Assembly (NCBI GenBank): GCA_934203355.1
Contig: CAKPZC010000001.1
Coordinates: 39,302 to 103,301, forward strand
Origin: an uncultured Prevotella sp.
GTDB lineage: Bacteria > Bacteroidota > Bacteroidia > Bacteroidales > Bacteroidaceae
Direction: 5' to 3'
Length of the DNA: 64,000 bases
Shown: one piece after another, positions 35,636 through 44,376 of the stretch
How positions within the stretch are numbered: the first letter of the stretch is position 1
How the letters are laid out: every line of letters starts with the position of its first letter
The notes under the pieces: model-generated
The model's database searches: none
Told to the model about the DNA's origin: nothing
The model's input: only the letters and a program-made list of their open reading frames with translations
Program-made: the position numbers and the translations under genes

Positions 35636-36160
35636 TCACCATCCAAATGCCTTTTTATCACCCATCCATTTCCCTTGGGCACGCAACACTTGTTCCAAAA
35701 TGTCGCGCCCTACTCCACACCCGCCATTACGGTCGCTCACATATATGCTAACTTCCTTTATCTCAGCACAGGCATCCTTAGGACAACATGCACATCCAAC
35801 ACGCCCCATCACTTCATAGTCAGGAATGTCGTCGCCAACATATAACACTTCTTCATCCTTCAACCCATGTCTCGCCACAAATTCTTCATATGCAACAAGT
35901 TTTACACCTGCACCCATATAAATATCCTTCACTCCAAGCCCTTCATAACGCTTGCGCACAGCCGGTGTATTTCCCCCCGTAATAATAGCAACTATCAACC
36001 CACGCTTGCACGCAAGTTGTATGGCATACCCATCCTTGATATTAACCGTACGCAATGGTTCACCCTCTGCCGAAAGAGTTATTGTCTCGGCCGACAATAC
36101 ACCGTCAACATCAAACACTACGGCGCGAATTTTCTTTAAATCATAGTCAATCATACACAC
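35636..36160 (-). CDS. kdsC: 3-deoxy-D-manno-octulosonate 8-phosphate phosphatase
   Basis: HAD-superfamily phosphatase that releases Kdo from Kdo-8-phosphate for lipopolysaccharide core synthesis. It is 174 aa, without a large cap domain. Motif I is [10 protein letters not shown] (nucleophile and acid Asp), motif II is IITGG, motif III is a Lys in the GVKL region, and motif IV is [12 protein letters not shown]. The alternative start two codons later (MIDYDLKK) is equally possible. It lies 7 bp behind the DUF2520 gene, so the two form an operon. Confidence 0.9.
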   Translation of the reverse strand: MCMIDYDLKKIRAVVFDVDGVLSAETITLSAEGEPLRTVNIKDGYAIQLACKRGLIVAIITGGNTPAVRKRYEGLGVKDIYMGAGVKLVAYEEFVARHGLKDEEVLYVGDDIPDYEVMGRVGCACCPKDACAEIKEVSIYVSDRNGGCGVGRDILEQVLRAQGKWMGDKKAFGW

Positions 36161-36167
36161 ATCCTCC

Positions 36168-36950
36168 TTATTCTATTCTTTTTTTGATATTATTAGAAAT
36201 ATACTCTGACATCAAGCTATATATGCGTCCCAATTCACTCTGCGAACCAAGCATACGCAAATGGCGTTCCATTACATTTAAATCGCCACGCACTGCGGGA
36301 CCAGTCTGGGCTTCATCAGGACGCAACACACTCAATTTCTTCGTTGTCTCCTCAACTAATGGTAGCATAACACTGAAGTCAAGCCCATGCGAGCGCAACA
36401 CCTTGTCGGCCATACCATAGCAAGCATTCGCAAAATTACAAGAAAAAACAGCAGCCACATGCAACCATTGACGGTCTGCCGATGACATCTCATACACATA
36501 TTGCGACAACATGCCTGCAAAAGTCTTTACAACCAACAGAACCTCAGGACTTGACGCCTCAACAAAACACGGAATTCTATGGAAATTTACTTTCTTGCTC
36601 TTCGAGAATGTTTGCATAGGATAAAATACACCATATCTACGACAATGTCCATCGAACACGCTTATAGACATCGAACCTGCTGTGTGCACAACCACACCAT
36701 TTCGAATACGATGCCCTAACTCTGCCACAACAGACTCAAGCTTATTGTCAACTACAGCCACTACATAAATATCGGCATCCACAACCACACTATCCCAATC
36801 GCTCACTGCTTGGCAGCCACACTCACCAGCCAACTGTAAGGCCGACTCCATTGTGCGACTCCATATCTGACGTGGCACAACGCCACATGCCACAAGCGAG
36901 CGAGCAATATGAGTAGCTACATTGCCTGCCCCTATAATTACTATATCCAT
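36168..36950 (-). CDS. Rossmann-fold/DUF2520 domain protein
   Basis: Probable NAD(P)-binding oxidoreductase-like protein of 260 aa. The N-terminal Rossmann fold reads [19 protein letters not shown] with a GxGxxA loop, as in F420/pyrroline-5-carboxylate-type reductases. [13 protein letters not shown] and [10 protein letters not shown] are typical of the family. The C-terminal all-helical DUF2520 domain covers about residues 125-255. I chose ATG 36950 because the longer frame upstream only adds a hydrophobic, unrelated stretch. Substrate unknown. It is followed directly by kdsC. Confidence 0.88.
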   Translation of the reverse strand: MDIVIIGAGNVATHIARSLVACGVVPRQIWSRTMESALQLAGECGCQAVSDWDSVVVDADIYVVAVVDNKLESVVAELGHRIRNGVVVHTAGSMSISVFDGHCRRYGVFYPMQTFSKSKKVNFHRIPCFVEASSPEVLLVVKTFAGMLSQYVYEMSSADRQWLHVAAVFSCNFANACYGMADKVLRSHGLDFSVMLPLVEETTKKLSVLRPDEAQTGPAVRGDLNVMERHLRMLGSQSELGRIYSLMSEYISNNIKKRIE

Positions 36951-37124
36951 AAAAATAACAATTACATAATAAGACCACAAAATTATAAATAATATTGCGA
37001 ACCACCTCAAATCCTGGCATAAAATAATATGGTATAAAAACCGGACAGAAAGTATAAATCATAAATAAAGTTAACACTACAAACATTAACAAGCCAATAA
37101 CTTTCGTATAACAAATAAAAACAC

Positions 37125-37133
37125 TACCTTTGC
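37125..37133 (+). promoter_or_regulatory. -7 box of rpsF-rpsR-rplI
   Basis: TACCTTTGC, with TTTC 19 bp upstream (37102-37105). Leader of about 40 nt before ATG 37178. Confidence 0.7.
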
Positions 37134-37177
37134 ACCCGCAATTTTGCAACAGTAATTATATTTTATTTTTAACAACA

Positions 37178-37519
37178 ATGAATCGATACGAAACCGTTTT
37201 CATTTTGACTCCCGTTTTGTCTGATGAACAGATGAAGGAAGCGGTCGCAAAGTTCAAGAAGCTCCTCACCGACAAGGGTGCAGAGATTGTGAACGAGGAG
37301 ACCTGGGGACTCAAGAAGATGGCTTATGCTATTCAGAAGAAGTCAACAGGATTCTATTGCCTGCTCGAATTCATGGCTGAGCCTACAATCGTTAAAACTC
37401 TCGAAACTGGCTATCGCCGCGACGAGAAAGTAATCCGTCACATGACAGTTAAGCTCGACAAGTATGCTGCACAGTATGCTGAGAAGAGACGTAACAAATT
37501 CGCAAACAAGGAGGCTTAA
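37178..37519 (+). CDS. rpsF: 30S ribosomal protein S6
   Basis: Small-subunit protein bS6, 113 aa, which binds S18 on the platform of the 30S subunit. It begins [18 protein letters not shown] and has the family pattern [23 protein letters not shown] chose ATG 37178 because upstream in-frame sequence falls in the promoter region. It heads rpsF-rpsR-rplI. No single-strand-binding-protein gene is interposed. Confidence 0.98.
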   Translation: MNRYETVFILTPVLSDEQMKEAVAKFKKLLTDKGAEIVNEETWGLKKMAYAIQKKSTGFYCLLEFMAEPTIVKTLETGYRRDEKVIRHMTVKLDKYAAQYAEKRRNKFANKEA

Positions 37520-37522
37520 ATT

Positions 37523-37792
37523 ATGGCAGCAGTAGAATCAGAAATTCGCTATTTGACTCCACCTTCAGTGGACACACGCAAGAAGAAGTATTGCCGTTTC
37601 AAGAAGAGCGGTATCAAGTACATCGACTACAAGGATCCTGAATTCCTCAAGAAGTTCTTGAACGAGCAGGGCAAAATTCTTCCTCGTCGTATCACAGGTA
37701 CATCTTTGAAGTATCAGCGCCGCGTAGCACAGGCTGTAAAGCGTGCTCGCCAGATTGCTTTGCTTCCTTACGTAACCGATTTGATGAAATAA
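37523..37792 (+). CDS. rpsR: 30S ribosomal protein S18
   Basis: Small-subunit protein bS18, 89 aa, partner of S6. It carries [22 protein letters not shown] and the C-terminal [24 protein letters not shown] block. It starts 3 bp after rpsF and 19 bp before rplI. Confidence 0.98.
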   Translation: MAAVESEIRYLTPPSVDTRKKKYCRFKKSGIKYIDYKDPEFLKKFLNEQGKILPRRITGTSLKYQRRVAQAVKRARQIALLPYVTDLMK

Positions 37793-37811
37793 TTATTAAG
37801 GAGGAATAGCA

Positions 37812-38327
37812 ATGGAAATCATACTTAAAGAAGATATTATCGGACTGGGTTACAAGAACGACATCGTTAATGTAAAGAGTGGTTACGGTCGTAACTACCT
37901 TATTCCCCAGGGCAAGGGTGTAATCGCATCTGAGTCAGCAAAGAAGGTTCTCGCTGAGAACTTGAAGCAGCAGGCTCACAAGCTCGCAGCTATCAAGGCT
38001 GAGGCTGAGAAGAAGGCTGAGCAGCTCAATGGTGTAGAGCTCGTTATCGCTGCAAAAGTTAGTGCCACAGGTGCTACTTATGGTTCAGTTAACGCAGCCA
38101 TCGTTGCTGAGGAGCTTGGTAAGAAGGGTATTGAGGTTGATCGCAAGATTATCACAATGCGCGACATTAAGACTGTTGGTGACTTTGAGGCAACAATCCA
38201 CTTCCACAAAGAGGTTGAGGTTAAGGTTCCTGTTAAGGTTGTAGCTGAGAACGCTAAGGTTGAAGCTCCTGCTGAGGAGACAGCAAAGGCTGAAGCTCCT
38301 GCAACTGAAGAGGTAGTAGCAGAATAA
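37812..38327 (+). CDS. rplI: 50S ribosomal protein L9
   Basis: Large-subunit protein bL9, 171 aa. The N-terminal domain reads MEIILKEDIIGLGYKNDIVNVKSGYGRNYLIP, then the long connecting helix (about residues 40-75) and the C-terminal domain follow. A Glu/Ala-rich extension of about 23 residues (EAPAEETAKAEAPATEE) follows the normal end at about residue 148, giving a longer protein than in E. coli. Such tails are seen in other Bacteroidetes L9. Confidence 0.98.
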   Translation: MEIILKEDIIGLGYKNDIVNVKSGYGRNYLIPQGKGVIASESAKKVLAENLKQQAHKLAAIKAEAEKKAEQLNGVELVIAAKVSATGATYGSVNAAIVAEELGKKGIEVDRKIITMRDIKTVGDFEATIHFHKEVEVKVPVKVVAENAKVEAPAEETAKAEAPATEEVVAE

Positions 38328-38358
38328 TTTGCTTCTATAGACAGGTCTACATAAATTT

Positions 38359-38401
38359 AAAAAGGAGATAACCACTATTTAAAAGTGATTATCTCCTTTT
38401 T
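38359..38401. terminator. Terminator after rplI
   Basis: Arms AAAAAGGAGATAA (38359-38371) and TTATCTCCTTTTT (38389-38401), with inner CACT/AGTG. It has U tracts in both directions and lies between converging rplI and pflA. Confidence 0.92.
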
Positions 38402-38418
38402 ATTATATATTACAAACC

Positions 38419-39141
38419 TTATTGACAAGGTTTATATTCAGACATAATTTTCCTTATTTCGCTTGCACGTTCTGCCGACAAGGGGGGAACTCCATCAAGA
38501 CTATATTCTAACCCAAGTTTCTGGTATTTATATTCGCCCAAAGTATGATATGGCAAAATTTCTATCTTCTCTACACAATCATAGCGCATTACATATTGAC
38601 CAAGTTGTCGCAACCACTTGTCGTTATCAGTAAGACCTGGCACAACAACATGACGAATCCACGTGGTAATGCCACGTTCTTCAAGAATATCAAGAAATGC
38701 AAGGTTGTTTTCCTGCCGTACACCAGTAAGTCGAGTATACAATTCTGGATCCATTGTTTTAATGTCAAGCAAAACAAGATCGGTATTATCAAGCATATTT
38801 AATACACGTTCCGTAATCAATGCGCCACTCGTATCGACAGCCGTGTGTATTCCCTCGGAATGACATAAACGGAAGAATTCACTTACAAAGTCGGCCTGCA
38901 TCAACGGTTCACCACCCGACACAGTCACACCGCCGTTCTTGATAAATGAGCGATAGCGCACGACCTCGTCCAACAACTGCTTTGGAGTAAACTCATACTG
39001 ACAACTACCTTGAGGATTCCAAGTATCGGGATTATGACAGAAAAGACAACGCAAAGGACATCCCTGCATAAAAGCCACAAACCTAACTCCTGGTCCATCA
39101 ACCGTACCAAATGATTCTAAAGAATGAATACGTCCAATCAT
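38419..39141 (-). CDS. pflA: Pyruvate formate-lyase activating enzyme
   Basis: Radical-SAM enzyme that installs the glycyl radical in pyruvate formate-lyase. It is 240 aa, with the cluster motif CPLRCLFCHNPDTW (CxxxCxxC, about residues 30-37), VTVSGGEPLMQADF and the C-terminal ILPYHTLGEYKY block. It is transcribed away from the neighbouring 51-aa gene. No pflB lies next to it in this window, so its substrate enzyme must be encoded elsewhere or be another glycyl-radical enzyme. Confidence 0.93.
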   Translation of the reverse strand: MIGRIHSLESFGTVDGPGVRFVAFMQGCPLRCLFCHNPDTWNPQGSCQYEFTPKQLLDEVVRYRSFIKNGGVTVSGGEPLMQADFVSEFFRLCHSEGIHTAVDTSGALITERVLNMLDNTDLVLLDIKTMDPELYTRLTGVRQENNLAFLDILEERGITTWIRHVVVPGLTDNDKWLRQLGQYVMRYDCVEKIEILPYHTLGEYKYQKLGLEYSLDGVPPLSAERASEIRKIMSEYKPCQ

Positions 39142-39267
39142 ATATTATTATTTAAAGATTTTGTTTTTATTATACCGAAGCGAGGACTCCCCACCAAAAT
39201 AAGTCACAAAGTTAACAAGTGAAATAATAATACACAAGAAAAATCAGCTTTTCTTGTTTTTATTTAG

Positions 39268-39276
39268 TAATTTTGC
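39268..39276 (+). promoter_or_regulatory. -7 box before the 51-aa gene and ettA
   Basis: TAATTTTGC, 44 bp before ATG 39321. It rules out the longer frame that would begin at 39273. Confidence 0.6.
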
Positions 39277-39320
39277 AGAAAACGACAAACAATCAACCCT
39301 CACAACACTATATTTTGTAT

Positions 39321-39476
39321 ATGAACTTTAATCATAGCAGACTCAAAGACGACAACGAGTATCGACGCAATGAGCTAATACGCAAAATAGAACATGCCGT
39401 AGAGCACATGAATCTGAAAGAACTTGAGGCATTAAGCTACGATATGTTCACAAAAGGATATATCGAAGAAATCTAA
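39321..39476 (+). CDS. Small uncharacterised protein, 51 aa
   Basis: Acidic/basic helical peptide beginning MNFNHSRLKDDNEYRRNEL, with a heptad-like pattern over the middle (IEHAVEHMNLKELEALSYDMF). There is no signal or TM segment. It has its own promoter box at 39268 and lies 51 bp upstream of ettA, so it is likely the first gene of that transcript. I do not recognise the family; helical composition and position suggest a small conserved Bacteroidales protein. Confidence 0.65.
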   Translation: MNFNHSRLKDDNEYRRNELIRKIEHAVEHMNLKELEALSYDMFTKGYIEEI

Positions 39477-39527
39477 TAAAACGTATAATAGACAACAAGT
39501 AATCATCAATAAACAACAACTATATAA

Positions 39528-41225
39528 ATGGCAACAGTAGACGACAAGAAGATTATCTTCTCAATGGTGGGAGTCTCAAAGATTATCCCCCAAAACCGCA
39601 AACAGATTTTGAAGGACATCTACCTCTCGTTCTTCTATGGGGCAAAAATAGGCATCATTGGATTAAACGGTGCAGGAAAGTCAACATTGATGAAAATCAT
39701 AGCAGGACTTGACCAACCTACCCAAGGCGAGGTAGTGTGGAGTCCAGGCTATAGTGTTGGCTATCTGCCACAGGACCCTCCACTTGACGAAACAAAAACC
39801 GTTAAAGAAAACGTTATGGAAGGCGTTCAACAAGCTTACGATGCTTTGCGCGAATATGAGGAAATCAACGAAAAATTTGGATTAGAAGAATATTATGGCG
39901 ACCCCGAGAAGATGGATAAGCTGATGCAACGCCAGGCTGAAGTGCAAGATATTATCGATGCCACAGACGCATGGAACATGGACTCTAAGCTCGACAGGGC
40001 TATGGCTGCGTTGCGCTGTCCTAAGGGAGAATTGCCCGTGACCCACCTCTCAGGAGGCGAGCGCAGACGTGTGGCTCTCTGCCGTCTGCTTCTACAGAAA
40101 CCTGACGTATTGCTTCTCGACGAGCCTACCAACCACCTTGATGCCGAAAGTATCGACTGGCTGGAGCAACACTTGCAACAGTATGAAGGAACGGTTATAG
40201 CCGTAACTCACGACCGCTATTTCCTTGACGACGTGAGCGAATGGATTCTTGAACTCGACCGCGGCGAAGGAATACCTTGGCACGGCAACTACTCTTCATG
40301 GCTTGAGCAGAAGACTACACGCATGATGCAGGAAGAAAAACAAGCTTCTAAACGACGTAAAGCTTTGGAGCGTGAGCTTGAATGGGCACACATGGCACCT
40401 AAAGCACGCCAGGCAAAGGGCAAAGCCCGTCTGAACGCATACGAACAGATGCTTGGCGAAGAGCAGAAGGAACGCGAGGAGAAGTTGGAGATTTTCATTC
40501 CTAACGGACCACGATTAGGCAACAAGGTGATTGAGGCACAACACGTGAAAAAGGCTTTTGGCGACAAGGTGCTGTTCAACGACCTTAACTTTATGCTTCC
40601 GCCTAACGGAATTGTGGGAGTCATAGGTCCTAACGGAGCAGGCAAAACAACTTTGTTCCGAATGATAATGGGACTGGAGAGTGCAGACGGTGGAACATTT
40701 GAAGTAGGCGAAACCGTGAAATTGGCATATGTAGACCAGCAACACAAGGATATTGACCCCAAGAAATCCGTATACGACACTATCTCACAAGGCAATGAGA
40801 CACTACGACTCGGCGGACGTGACGTGAATGCACGTGCATATATCTCACGATTTAATTTCGCAGGCACCGACCAATCGAAACTATGCGGCACTCTGTCTGG
40901 AGGCGAGCGTAACCGTCTGCAATTGGCACTTGCCCTGAAGCAGGAGGGTAATGTGCTTTTGCTTGACGAGCCAACAAACGACATTGACGTGAACACGCTG
41001 CGCGCACTTGAGGAAGGCCTTGAGAGTTTTGCAGGATGTGCAGTAGTAATCAGCCACGACCGTTGGTTCCTCGACCGTATCTGTACACATATACTTGCTT
41101 TTGAGGGCGACGGAGAAGTATTCTTCTTTGAAGGTAGCTATTCAGACTACGAGATTAACAAGGCTCGACGCTTGGGCAACGAGGATATAAAGAAAGGACG
41201 CTATCGTAAACTTATGGACGATTAA
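39528..41225 (+). CDS. ettA: Energy-dependent translational throttle protein EttA
   Basis: ABC-F ATPase that binds the ribosomal E site and gates the first peptide bond according to the ATP/ADP ratio. It is 565 aa, close to E. coli EttA (555). The start KKIIFSMVGVSKIIPQNRKQILKDIYLSFFYGAKIGIIG is typical. Walker A GLNGAGKST and GPNGAGKTT, signatures LSGGERRR and LSGGERNR, and Walker B LLLDEPTNHLD and LLLDEPTNDID are intact. The arm and linker region (about residues 95-140) and KARQAKGKARLNAYE are family-like. It lacks the long C-terminal coiled coil seen in the protein at 3-1748. Confidence 0.95.
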   Translation: MATVDDKKIIFSMVGVSKIIPQNRKQILKDIYLSFFYGAKIGIIGLNGAGKSTLMKIIAGLDQPTQGEVVWSPGYSVGYLPQDPPLDETKTVKENVMEGVQQAYDALREYEEINEKFGLEEYYGDPEKMDKLMQRQAEVQDIIDATDAWNMDSKLDRAMAALRCPKGELPVTHLSGGERRRVALCRLLLQKPDVLLLDEPTNHLDAESIDWLEQHLQQYEGTVIAVTHDRYFLDDVSEWILELDRGEGIPWHGNYSSWLEQKTTRMMQEEKQASKRRKALERELEWAHMAPKARQAKGKARLNAYEQMLGEEQKEREEKLEIFIPNGPRLGNKVIEAQHVKKAFGDKVLFNDLNFMLPPNGIVGVIGPNGAGKTTLFRMIMGLESADGGTFEVGETVKLAYVDQQHKDIDPKKSVYDTISQGNETLRLGGRDVNARAYISRFNFAGTDQSKLCGTLSGGERNRLQLALALKQEGNVLLLDEPTNDIDVNTLRALEEGLESFAGCAVVISHDRWFLDRICTHILAFEGDGEVFFFEGSYSDYEINKARRLGNEDIKKGRYRKLMDD

Positions 41226-41273
41226 ATAGAAGGCTATTATTTATTAATAATAAAGTTCAAATTTGTTAATAAT

Positions 41274-41308
41274 AAAGCTCAAACCGCTAACGACGCGGTT
41301 TGAGCTTT
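41274..41308. terminator. Terminator overlapping the end of the HU-LysM gene
   Basis: Arms AAAGCTCAAACCGC (41274-41287) and GCGGTTTGAGCTTT (41295-41308). The right arm encodes the last residues of the minus-strand gene. It is convergent with ettA. A direct repeat of about 20 bp (TTAATAATAAAG.TCAAA) lies just left of it. Confidence 0.85.
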
Positions 41309-42711
41309 AATTTTGGTATCTTAATTTTATCACCCATCTTAACTGTAGAACAGCTATTGTAGACTTCAACATAACATTCCATACCAGGACCAAGATTGGC
41401 CTTGCTTATCGACTGCAATGTCTGTCCAGCCTTAACTGTAACCACCTTGTCTGTACCAACTATTATATATGCTCCTGTGCGCACCCTGATGTCATAATTA
41501 TAGTCGGTAGCATTTGTCGCCACGGATGCATTAGCATTTGGAGTATTAAGATTTTTTTTAGGCTTGGCCGCTGTTTCTTCCTTGACTGACAGCGGCTTTA
41601 CAGAAGGTTCCCGCGTATTAACTGTTTTGGTGTCACGTAAGGAATCCTTCTTTAAATCACCCTTTTGTTGTACAACCGTGTTGGATTTAGATTTATCGGC
41701 AGACACTACGACAGGACGAGACACAACATTCCTCTTAGCGGTATTTGCCAAGCGATACTGTAATTGTTCTATGGCATTATTCTTAGCCTCTACACTTTGA
41801 TAAATAAAATACATCCCTACGCCAATTGCTATAAGCAGACAGAAAGAAGCTGCCGTCAACCAATACATAAGACGAGGATTACGTTGCTTGCATATAGGCT
41901 GCGAGTCTACATGACGCATAAGCCGACTGGCCGTTTCGGCAACAGACTCTTGATGTACCCCATCCAGGGATTTTTCTTTACTTTTTGGGAATTTAGAAGG
42001 TTCTTCCGTTGAAGGCTCCGAATCTTTACCTATGACAATATCATCTTTTTCTACAGACTCTTCTTGATCATTCCCACACACCACATGTCGAGATTCATCT
42101 TCGTTTATCGGTTCTGAGTCATCAACAGCTACTGGTCTTGTGGCATCACCAACAGATACCTGTTCAGAATCATCTGTATATACCTGCTCTGCACTATCAA
42201 CATCTACCTGCTCTGCACTATCGTCAGCCTTAGTCTGAGCCTCATCTTCTTTGGCAGATTTTTTTTTCTCTACCTCCTGCAAATTCTCTACAGTTTGTTC
42301 TTGTTCTATAGATTCATCATCAATAGTCTCATCCGACTCATCCATATCCACATGAGTATCATCAAACTCACTATCTATCGCAGAGAAATCAACACCCTCG
42401 TTAAGCACAACTGTTTCAAACTGGGAAAAGGGGCGATTAACACGATCACGCAACAACACCTCTGGCGTAAAGGATATTTTATTGCGACCTTCAATCATAA
42501 TTCTCTCGCCCGTGTTAACGTCTACACTTGCCCGAGACCCGACACTTGTAAGTTTAAATGTACCGAGTCCTTTAATTTTTACCGACTTGTCGGAAGTCTG
42601 CAGTTGTTCATCTACTACATCAAACATGGATTTGACAAAAGCCATGGCCTCATCAGGCGAAAGACCGTAGCGCGAGCACAACTCCGCGGAAATTTCGGAA
42701 ATTTTAGCCAT
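41287..42711 (-). CDS. Membrane protein with HU-like DNA-binding domain, TM segment and LysM domain
   Basis: Modular 474-aa protein. Residues 1-95 are HU/IHF-like (MAKISEISAELCSRYGLSPDEA, VKIKGLGTFKLTSVGSRASVDVNTGERI). Residues of about 110-240 are highly acidic (runs of Asp, Glu, Ser). One TM segment lies near residues 281-305 (YWLTAASFCLLIAIGVGMYFIY). After a Lys/Ser/Thr-rich linker, residues of about 418-470 form a LysM-like domain (VTVKAGQTLQSISKANLG ... MGDKIKIP). With the HU end cytoplasmic, the LysM end would face the periplasm and could bind peptidoglycan. Its start overlaps the preceding HU gene by 8 nt (ATGGCTAA), so the two are co-translated. Confidence 0.85.
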   Translation of the reverse strand: MAKISEISAELCSRYGLSPDEAMAFVKSMFDVVDEQLQTSDKSVKIKGLGTFKLTSVGSRASVDVNTGERIMIEGRNKISFTPEVLLRDRVNRPFSQFETVVLNEGVDFSAIDSEFDDTHVDMDESDETIDDESIEQEQTVENLQEVEKKKSAKEDEAQTKADDSAEQVDVDSAEQVYTDDSEQVSVGDATRPVAVDDSEPINEDESRHVVCGNDQEESVEKDDIVIGKDSEPSTEEPSKFPKSKEKSLDGVHQESVAETASRLMRHVDSQPICKQRNPRLMYWLTAASFCLLIAIGVGMYFIYQSVEAKNNAIEQLQYRLANTAKRNVVSRPVVVSADKSKSNTVVQQKGDLKKDSLRDTKTVNTREPSVKPLSVKEETAAKPKKNLNTPNANASVATNATDYNYDIRVRTGAYIIVGTDKVVTVKAGQTLQSISKANLGPGMECYVEVYNSCSTVKMGDKIKIPKLKLKPRR

Positions 42712-42994
42712 TTTTGTCCCCTTTCTTCATTTTAATTTTTACTGCCATAGCAGGTCTGAAGTTGAGTACAATCTTGGGGGGCACCATCATCTTTTGTCCT
42801 GTGGAAGGATTCGCGACAATACGTTCCATACGATTTTTAGTTTCAAAAGTCCCGAAATCCGGCACCACAACATTTTCACCCTCATCAAACTGCAACGCCA
42901 TCTGCTCAACCACACAACGCACCATGCGCTGTGTATTCTCTTGAGAATAGCCTGTCATTCTTGAGAGTTCGGCAATATATTCCTTGTTGTTCAT
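42704..42994 (-). CDS. HU/IHF-family DNA-binding protein
   Basis: DNA-bending protein of about 96 aa. It has helix region MNNKEYIAELSRMTGYSQENTQRMVRCVVEQM and arm region VVVPDFGTFETKNRMERIVANPSTGQKMMVPPKIVLNFRPA, close to classical HU. I prefer ATG 42994 over 43018, because the upper eight residues (MNKTKTSS) are not family-like; either is possible. It overlaps the HU-LysM gene by 8 nt and follows rimO by about 40 bp, so ftsY-rimO-HU-HU/LysM read as one operon. The two HU modules may act as a heterodimer (inference). Confidence 0.92.
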   Translation of the reverse strand: MNNKEYIAELSRMTGYSQENTQRMVRCVVEQMALQFDEGENVVVPDFGTFETKNRMERIVANPSTGQKMMVPPKIVLNFRPAMAVKIKMKKGDKNG

Positions 42995-43034
42995 GCTTGA
43001 TGTTTTAGTTTTATTCAAATTCTATTTGGGCTTT

Positions 43035-44336
43035 TCAGTCAACAACCTCACCATACAGGTCGAAGTCATCACTATCTGTTATATGCACATTATAGAAGCA
43101 TCCCGAGCGCAGACGACGCTTTTCGACAGGTATAAGCACCTCTGGATCGACCTCAGGCGAGCAAAACTCTGTGCGTCCCACATAATAGTCACCCTCACGA
43201 CGGTCGATAATAGCCTTGAGCGTCTTACCCACCTTTGCCGCCTCCACCTCTGCTGAAATGCGCTGTTGTACAGCCATAAGCTTATCAAGTCGGCGCTGTT
43301 TTATTTCTGCAGGCACATCATCATCGTAGTGTTCGGCACTATATGTGCCCTCCTCCTCTGAGTAGGCAAAAGCTCCCATACGCTCAAACTTTGCCCACTT
43401 CACAAAGTCTACAAGCTCATTAAAATCATCTTCGGTCTCGCCAGGGAAACCTACCATGAGCGTTGTACGCAAGCAAATCCCTGGCACACGCTCACGTATT
43501 TGCTCTATAAGGTCCATAGTCTCCTGTTTCGACACATGGCGATGCATGCGTGTCAGCATATTGTCGGAGATATGTTGCAATGCAATGTCGAGATAGTTGC
43601 ACACATTAGGTTTCTGGCGTATCACGTCGAGCAATTCCAGTGGGAACTGATTTGGGTAAGCATAATGCAACCGTATCCACTTCACGCCCTTTATGTCAGC
43701 CATGTCAGCAATAAGTTCTGCTATGTGACGCTTGCCGTCGATGTCTACTCCATAATAGGTTAATTCTTGAGCTATTATCTGGAATTCCTTAACTCCACGC
43801 TCTACAAGCGAGCGTACCTCATCAAGTATCTCTTCCTTTGGCCGGCTAACATGCTTGCCCGTGATGATAGGTATAGCACAATAGGCACAACGGCGGTCAC
43901 ATCCCTCGCTTATCTTCACATAAGCATAATGATGCGGAGTGGTAATAAGGCGATTGCCCGAGCAAGTAGACACGTCTGGTTTGCCAAGATCGGTGAGAAG
44001 CTGTTTAAAATTGAACTTACCGTAATACTTATCCACCTGAGGTATTTCCTGCTCTAACTCTTCTTTATATCTCTGCGAGAGACATCCCATGACAAAGAGT
44101 TTGCTTATGCGACCTTCCTCCTTAGCCTGCACCAACTCGAGAATTGTGTCGATACTCTCCTGCTTGGCATCCTCTATAAATCCGCATGTGTTCACCACGA
44201 CAATCTCACCATCTATTCGCTTTGCGTCGTGGGTGCAATGATAGCCTGCTTGCTCGAACATAGTCATCAGAGCCTCTGAATCAACTAGGTTTTTCGAGCA
44301 ACCCATTGTAATTATATCTATTTGACCTTTCTTCAT
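43035..44336 (-). CDS. rimO: Ribosomal protein S12 methylthiotransferase RimO
   Basis: Radical-SAM enzyme that adds a methylthio group to an Asp of ribosomal protein S12. It is 433 aa. The N-terminal MTTase domain has ITMGCSKNLVDSEALM with cluster cysteines; the radical-SAM motif is CDRRCAYCAIP near residue 145; and a C-terminal TRAM domain starts at about residue 370. It lies 40 bp behind ftsY on the minus strand. Confidence 0.97.
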   Translation of the reverse strand: MKKGQIDIITMGCSKNLVDSEALMTMFEQAGYHCTHDAKRIDGEIVVVNTCGFIEDAKQESIDTILELVQAKEEGRISKLFVMGCLSQRYKEELEQEIPQVDKYYGKFNFKQLLTDLGKPDVSTCSGNRLITTPHHYAYVKISEGCDRRCAYCAIPIITGKHVSRPKEEILDEVRSLVERGVKEFQIIAQELTYYGVDIDGKRHIAELIADMADIKGVKWIRLHYAYPNQFPLELLDVIRQKPNVCNYLDIALQHISDNMLTRMHRHVSKQETMDLIEQIRERVPGICLRTTLMVGFPGETEDDFNELVDFVKWAKFERMGAFAYSEEEGTYSAEHYDDDVPAEIKQRRLDKLMAVQQRISAEVEAAKVGKTLKAIIDRREGDYYVGRTEFCSPEVDPEVLIPVEKRRLRSGCFYNVHITDSDDFDLYGEVVD

Positions 44337-44376
44337 TATTGTCTATTATAATTCTTTCTTGAACAGTAAGCTTGCG

